Part shown: positions 21,907 to 25,577 of the stretch, piece after piece
Numbering within the stretch: the stretch's first letter is position 1
Layout: every line of letters begins with the position of its first letter
Assembly: GCA_964374025.1 (NCBI GenBank)
Contig: CAYJWU010000010.1
Coordinates: 1 to 25,577, forward strand
DNA length: 25,577 nucleotides
Direction: 5' to 3'
Origin: JBASTI01 sp964374025
Lineage (GTDB): Bacteria; Patescibacteriota; Minisyncoccia; Spechtbacterales; HO2-43-30
Notes under the pieces: generated by a model
What the model was told of the DNA's origin: nothing
The model's input: only the letters and a program-made list of their open reading frames with translations
Database searches by the model: none
Program-made: the position numbers and the translations under genes

Positions 21907-23034
21907 ATGAAAATCGCCTGCGATATTGAAACTATGCAAGATGAAGGGCGTGCGGCGCTAATGTCGGGTGACGTGAGTACACTTGCGCGCTTGGGAGTTG
22001 AGACGCTAGTTGTACGGCATGCCGGCGTAAAAAGCGGATTTACTGATTGCGCCTACAAACGCGCGGGGGCAATAGTGACCTCGCGTGAAGATGCCTGGCG
22101 ACGCGCCGACCTTGTAATCAAGGCGAAGCAACCATTACCTGAAGATTTTGCGTATTTTCGCAACGGACTTACTGTTGCCTGTTTTTTCCACCTTGCCAGC
22201 AACCCGCCACTGCTTAACTCTCTGCTTGAAAATAAAATGACGGCTATCGCCTACGAGACCATACAGCTCCCTGACGGTTCAACTCCCATACTTGCAGAAA
22301 TGTCAAAAATTGCTGGCAGAATCGCGTTTTTTGATGGCGCAAAGCTGCTTATGAAACACAGGGGCGTAATGATTGGTCCGAAGTCCACAGTTGTGATACT
22401 TGGTCTTGGCAACGCGGGCGCCGCAGCCGCGGAGCTTGTTGTGAGCGCAAATCCAAAGATGCTTTATTTATTTGATAAAGATCCTCTAAAGTTTAATCCG
22501 CTCGAAAAACGTTTTTACGAGCGGCTTTCCCCTTACGACCTTTGGTTTGTTGAATACAACCACGAAAACCCTCGCCACCATCAGCGGCTAGCATCTATTC
22601 TTGAACGAACCGATCTTGTAATCGGAGCTACCCACATCCCGGGAGAAAAACAGATAAAACTAGTCCCTGAATGGATGGTAGAAAAAATGCAGAGAGGATC
22701 TGTGATAATGGACATATCCATAGACCAGGGCGGATGCTTTGAAACATCCAGAGAAACCTCGCTTCGCAAACCGATCTATCAACGGCATGGCGTAATTCAC
22801 TACTGTGTGCCTAATATGCCGGGCATGGTCCCGCGTGAGTCAACGACGGCATTGTGCAAGAAAACATTTCCGTACATTCTCGAGCTTGCCGAAAAAGGAT
22901 TTAAGCGAGCCGTACTAGAAAATCCGGCGCTCGCAAAGGGCGTGAACACCTACAAGGGCTGGATAACTCATGAGGGGCTTGCAAGATCCATCGGACGAAT
23001 GACGGACTACAAACCGCTGAAGGAGGTGTTTTAG
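21907..23034 (+). CDS. ald: Alanine dehydrogenase
   Basis: An NAD-dependent enzyme of 375 aa that interconverts L-alanine and pyruvate plus ammonia. The active-site residues fall at the numbers known from cyanobacterial Ald: Arg15 (EGRAAL), Lys74 (VIKAKQPLP), His95 (FFHLAS) and Asp269 (IMDISIDQGG). The nucleotide-binding motif is VVILGLGNAG (162-171). VIHYCVPNMPGMVPRESTTAL is the family's closing signature, here split over about 298-318. The usual GGVPG loop before the Rossmann strand reads GVMIGPKST instead, a small departure. The ATG follows AAGGAG by 10 nt. A small protein and a tryptophan-type dioxygenase follow in the same operon, which suggests a catabolic role for alanine. Confidence 0.92.
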   Translation: MKIACDIETMQDEGRAALMSGDVSTLARLGVETLVVRHAGVKSGFTDCAYKRAGAIVTSREDAWRRADLVIKAKQPLPEDFAYFRNGLTVACFFHLASNPPLLNSLLENKMTAIAYETIQLPDGSTPILAEMSKIAGRIAFFDGAKLLMKHRGVMIGPKSTVVILGLGNAGAAAAELVVSANPKMLYLFDKDPLKFNPLEKRFYERLSPYDLWFVEYNHENPRHHQRLASILERTDLVIGATHIPGEKQIKLVPEWMVEKMQRGSVIMDISIDQGGCFETSRETSLRKPIYQRHGVIHYCVPNMPGMVPRESTTALCKKTFPYILELAEKGFKRAVLENPALAKGVNTYKGWITHEGLARSIGRMTDYKPLKEVF

Positions 23035-23035
23035 C

Positions 23036-23242
23036 ATGGAACTTAAAGAGGCAAGAAAACTCGCGCAATTTGTGTTTGGCAGATCGCTGTCCGATTTACC
23101 GCTGGATATGAAAATGCGGCTTATCAGGCCCGGAGAGAATGAGGACGGTTTGCTTTCCCGCCTTATAGAGAAAGCCGCCTCGGACATACAGTGGTGGATG
23201 GCAGCACACTTAGAAAACCAAACGCACGAAAAATATATTTAG
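23036..23242 (+). CDS. Small hypothetical protein (68 aa) between ald and IDO
   Basis: Not recognised. The ATG begins one base after the ald stop, with AAGGAGGTG in the last ald codons, so translation is coupled. The product is soluble and mostly helical (ELKEARKLAQFVFGRSLSDL, then LLSRLIEKAASDIQWWMAAH) with an unusual WW pair. The dioxygenase gene starts 9 nt downstream. Its place suggests a partner or accessory protein for Ald or IDO, but no motif shows this. Confidence 0.65.
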   Translation: MELKEARKLAQFVFGRSLSDLPLDMKMRLIRPGENEDGLLSRLIEKAASDIQWWMAAHLENQTHEKYI

Positions 23243-23251
23243 GAGGATGAA

Positions 23252-24415
23252 ATGACCAGGAAGACCCGGATACCCGACCCTTCGAGATACGATGTCTGGC
23301 CAGACAGAGGATTTTTGCCGAAACCCGATCCGTTGGAAAGATTACCGGATAAATACGAACTCATAAATCATACTGCGACAAACCTGCCCACCCTACTGCG
23401 TACGGGACAAGTGCGATCCGAACTAGACAGGTTGCCAATCATTGATCTTTCCGGCCTCAAAACTGGCAACGAGCTTGAGTGCGCCATGCGCAGTTACTCA
23501 TTTTTTGCAAGCGCTTATGTATATGCTACATATCAAGAAACTTCAAATCGCATTCCGACGGGCGTGGCAGTACCGCTTTGCTATCTCGCAAAGCGCTTGG
23601 GACGCCAACCCATACTTTCGTACCATTCCTATGGGCCTCAAAACTGGCGTCTAATTGACAAGGGTAGGCCTATCGCGCTTGGCAATATTGAGGTTATACA
23701 AAACTTTCTTGGCGGAAAAAATGAAAACGGATTTATACTGGATCATGTTGAAATAGAAGCAAACGCGGCGCCTGCCTTGTGGAACGCGCCGCATGTACAA
23801 AAGTCGGCTCTTGCAAATAGTCCGGAGGCAGTACACCAAGATCTTCAGTTGATATCGTCTTCACTGGAAAAAATGGTTGCCTCTCTTGCGCGCATGCCAG
23901 ACCTGTGCGACCCCGATATCTATTATCACGAGGTAAGGCCGTATATTCACGCCTTCAAGGGAGTTGTCTATGAGGGAGTAGAGGAATACGGCGGCAAGCC
24001 CCAGAGCTTCCTCGGGGAAACCGGCGCGCAAAGCGCTATAGTCCCTTGCCTTTACGCGGTGCTGGGCATAGAGCAAGCCAACGACCCACTGCTTGGGTAT
24101 CTTACTGGAATGAGAAAATATATGCCCGTTGAGCATAGGGCTTTTATTTCGGCCCTGGAACAAAACAAGCCCCTCGTACGCTCTTGGGTGCTTAGCAACA
24201 AAACAGAAAACTCGGATTGTGCCGTTGCGTATGATAAATGCGTGTATTTCCTCTGGAAATTCTTGAAAATGCATTTCGGATACGCTGATAGGTACATACA
24301 CCAGCAAACGCAAACGAGCTCGAGCAACCCTACTGACCGCGGAACAGGCGACACGCCTTTCATGGAATATCTTGATAAGCACGTGAAAGAAACTCTAGCC
24401 CATATGATTTGGTAA
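23252..24415 (+). CDS. Indoleamine 2,3-dioxygenase-like heme enzyme
   Basis: IDO opens the indole ring of tryptophan with O2, giving N-formylkynurenine. The 387-aa protein aligns by eye with human IDO1 along most of its length. RSWVLSNKTENSDCAVAYDK corresponds to the REFVLSKG...AYDA segment. His341 in LKMHFGYADRYI corresponds to the proximal heme ligand (SYHLQIVTKYI). YYHEVRPYI (224-232) corresponds to FFSVLRIYL, keeping the substrate Arg (229) with Tyr for both Phe. GETGAQSAI matches GGSAGQSS, LGYLTGMRKYMPVEHRAFI matches the RRYMPPAHR segment, and DRGTGDTPFMEYL matches KGTGGTDLMNFL. A His (165) may lie where IDO1 has Ser167. The SD is AGGAGGAT. Other IDO-fold enzymes exist, so the substrate is probable, not proven. 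Confidence 0.87.
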   Translation: MTRKTRIPDPSRYDVWPDRGFLPKPDPLERLPDKYELINHTATNLPTLLRTGQVRSELDRLPIIDLSGLKTGNELECAMRSYSFFASAYVYATYQETSNRIPTGVAVPLCYLAKRLGRQPILSYHSYGPQNWRLIDKGRPIALGNIEVIQNFLGGKNENGFILDHVEIEANAAPALWNAPHVQKSALANSPEAVHQDLQLISSSLEKMVASLARMPDLCDPDIYYHEVRPYIHAFKGVVYEGVEEYGGKPQSFLGETGAQSAIVPCLYAVLGIEQANDPLLGYLTGMRKYMPVEHRAFISALEQNKPLVRSWVLSNKTENSDCAVAYDKCVYFLWKFLKMHFGYADRYIHQQTQTSSSNPTDRGTGDTPFMEYLDKHVKETLAHMIW

Positions 24416-24423
24416 AAACAGTC

Positions 24424-25287
24424 TTATACGCGAAATACTCTTTTCGCGTTTTCTGTTGTCTGCCGCGCTACCTCATCAAATGATACCTGTTTTATTTCCG
24501 CGATTTTTTCTGCCACGTATTTTACGAAAACCGGTTCGTTTCTTTCTGCCCCGGCATTTGGTGGTGTCAAATACGGAGAGTCGGTCTCCAAAAGTATCCT
24601 GTCAAGCGGCGTGTCTTTTATAACACCTGCAAGGTCAAGCTTGAAAATAATGCCATTGTAGCCAATGTACCATCCAAGCGCGAGGAATGACTTAAGCTGG
24701 GTTTTGTTGCCTGTGTAGCAATGCATGACGCCAGGAGGATTTATTTGTCCCGAGCTTGTCGAAGGATGGCTTTCGATAATAGAGAGGATATCATCATGCG
24801 CTTTTCTGCAATGCAAAATCACGGGTTTTTTGTAATCAAACGCGAGATCAAGCTGGGTGTTTAACGTGTCGATCTGCCGATTTTTGTAGAGCTCTAGTTC
24901 CCTTGGATCGTCCGGTAGGCGCCAATAATCCAACCCCACTTCTCCCACAGCGACTACCTTGTCGCCGCCGGATTTTATCAGGTCCTCGTATGCCGCGCGC
25001 CTAAACTCTTCTTTTCTGGTGTGAAACTTTGCCTGCCCCTCGACTTCGCTTTCATCAACCTCAATGTCTTCAAGATGCAGAGGATGGAGGCCAACTGCTG
25101 CTTTTATATAAGGATGGTTTAATTTTTCCGCGTACTCAACGGCCCTTTTTGAAGTATCAATCTGGGAGCCGGGCATAATAATCCCAACCCCGGCATCAAG
25201 CGCGCGTTGAACAACCGCGTCTCCGTCGTCCTTAAACGCGTTAAAATTCACATGGCCATGTGTGTCAATAAGTTTTGGGATGAACAT
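24424..25287 (-). CDS. tatD: TatD-family metal-dependent DNase
   Basis: A TIM-barrel hydrolase of 287 aa; TatD proteins are Mg-dependent DNases linked to DNA repair and turnover. The metal ligands are present: IDTHGHVN (His10, His12), GEVGLDY (Glu116), ILHCRKAH (His159), GVMHCYTG (His189) and LETDSPYLTP (Asp236). A PSTSSGQ heptapeptide (175-181), encoded by the CPR-type repeat at 24746-24765, is inserted between two strands and is not part of the usual fold. The start at 25287 has no SD; it follows the HicB-like gene by 8 nt and is probably co-transcribed with it. Confidence 0.93.
   Translation of the reverse strand: MFIPKLIDTHGHVNFNAFKDDGDAVVQRALDAGVGIIMPGSQIDTSKRAVEYAEKLNHPYIKAAVGLHPLHLEDIEVDESEVEGQAKFHTRKEEFRRAAYEDLIKSGGDKVVAVGEVGLDYWRLPDDPRELELYKNRQIDTLNTQLDLAFDYKKPVILHCRKAHDDILSIIESHPSTSSGQINPPGVMHCYTGNKTQLKSFLALGWYIGYNGIIFKLDLAGVIKDTPLDRILLETDSPYLTPPNAGAERNEPVFVKYVAEKIAEIKQVSFDEVARQTTENAKRVFRV
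24428..24455 (+). terminator. Probable terminator of the ald-IDO operon
   Basis: ACGCGAAA (24428-24435), a 6-nt loop, TTTCGCGT (24442-24449), then TTTCTGTTG. It overlaps the last codons of the convergent tatD. Confidence 0.55.
24746..24765. repeat. CPR-type dispersed repeat inside tatD
   Basis: TGTCCCGAGCTTGTCGAAGG is read on the minus strand as PSTSSGQ in the TatD frame. It is related to the intergenic copy at 19070-19090. Confidence 0.8.
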
Positions 25288-25295
25288 ATTAAAAA

Positions 25296-25526
25296 TTAAC
25301 GGTGGTACATTGCCCCCACCCTAAGACCTGCGATGGTTTCACCTTCTCTTACTTTGAGCAAAACCCAATCCTCTAGCACCTCTCGGAGTTCTTCTCTGCA
25401 ATCCTCCAGATTTTCTGCATTCGCCCAAACGCCATTTGCTCCTGGAATTTCTCCGAAATAAGTGCCATCTTTGAGCATTTTGTATCGCGCTCTATTTAGC
25501 TGATTTTGTATAAACTTGCTTAACAT
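25296..25526 (-). CDS. HicB-like antitoxin family protein (UPF0150), no adjacent HicA
   Basis: A 76-aa protein with the HicB-type N-terminal fold: ARYKMLKDGTYFGEIPGANG, then VWANAENLEDCREELREVLE and a final strand region. Such proteins neutralise HicA mRNA interferases or exist as solitary regulators. No hicA follows (tatD starts 8 nt downstream), and the 51 bp left upstream contain no gene end. A possible -10 box TATGGT (25538-25543) lies 11 nt before the ATG, so the gene may be first in its transcript, with a very short leader and no SD. The C-terminal DNA-binding domain of full-length HicB is absent. It is probably an orphan. Confidence 0.8.
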   Translation of the reverse strand: MLSKFIQNQLNRARYKMLKDGTYFGEIPGANGVWANAENLEDCREELREVLEDWVLLKVREGETIAGLRVGAMYHR

Positions 25527-25577
25527 GGTTTCATGCTACCATATTTTCGGGCTTCTCGCTAGCCCCTTTTATCCCCC

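Overview
The window looks like a piece of a Candidate Phyla Radiation (Patescibacteria, probably Parcubacteria-type) chromosome, of moderate GC. I infer this from the repeats. The 'CCTTCGAC...GGACA' repeat occurs both between genes and inside coding sequence (PSTSSGQ in TatD). Leucyl-tRNA synthetase carries several in-frame repeat insertions (RRSLGEGG, a 'GAATTATGAATTAGG' type and others). Genes are tightly packed, some mRNAs are predicted to be leaderless, and the tRNAs lack an encoded CCA. The lineage call is inference; no marker phylogeny was possible.

Layout. 1-1310 (minus): a 3'-truncated PRPP synthetase (prs), a 60-codon Cys-containing small gene and tRNA-Arg(CCT). 1446-3089 (plus): a PhoU-like (DUF47) protein and a PiT phosphate transporter, divergent from the tRNA. 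3135-4697 (plus): a cytoplasmic HtrA-like protease and a hotdog acyl-CoA thioesterase. 4734-6941 (minus): tRNA-Arg(CCG), a cytidine-deaminase-like gene, pyrF and pyrE, a pyrimidine group whose PyrE uses the PRPP made by Prs. 7005-8152 (plus): a small unknown gene and a TPR-like protein. 8200-10973: a PaaX-like gene with a Cas2-like domain, flanked by palindromes with the core CACGATCGTA, then glmS, then a third palindrome. 11003-13750 (minus): the large subunit of an acyl-CoA mutase (methylmalonyl-CoA mutase family) and an acyl-CoA dehydrogenase. 13835-14655 (plus): two small genes. 14846-17284 (minus): leuS. 17392-19068 (plus): a NYN-domain protein and a small gene. 19142-21776 (minus): proline dehydrogenase and P5C dehydrogenase. 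21907-24415 (plus), divergent from these: alanine dehydrogenase, a small unknown protein and a bacterial indoleamine 2,3-dioxygenase. 24424-25526 (minus): a HicB-like protein and a TatD nuclease.

The strongest unusual signal is at 8200-8978. Just beyond the PaaX/Cas2-like unit lies an 8-codon minus-strand relic, AKSVTVE-stop. It is identical in protein to the C-terminus of the intact glmS that ends at 8978, but differs at 7 of 24 bases, all synonymous. This is what is left when an element integrates at, or recombines into, the 3' end of glmS and displaces the original gene end. With the palindromes (two in opposite orientation around the gene, a third upstream of glmS), it suggests a very small mobile or self-regulating unit that targets the glmS terminus.

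A second theme is amino-acid catabolism. Proline is oxidised to glutamate by the minus-strand pair. The plus-strand operon could oxidise tryptophan (IDO) and deaminate alanine (Ald), alanine being the side product when kynurenine is cleaved. The two operons share a 130-bp control region with a perfect 12-bp palindrome. The heme- and O2-dependent dioxygenase, FAD-type proline dehydrogenase and B12-type mutase are unexpected in a reduced CPR genome.
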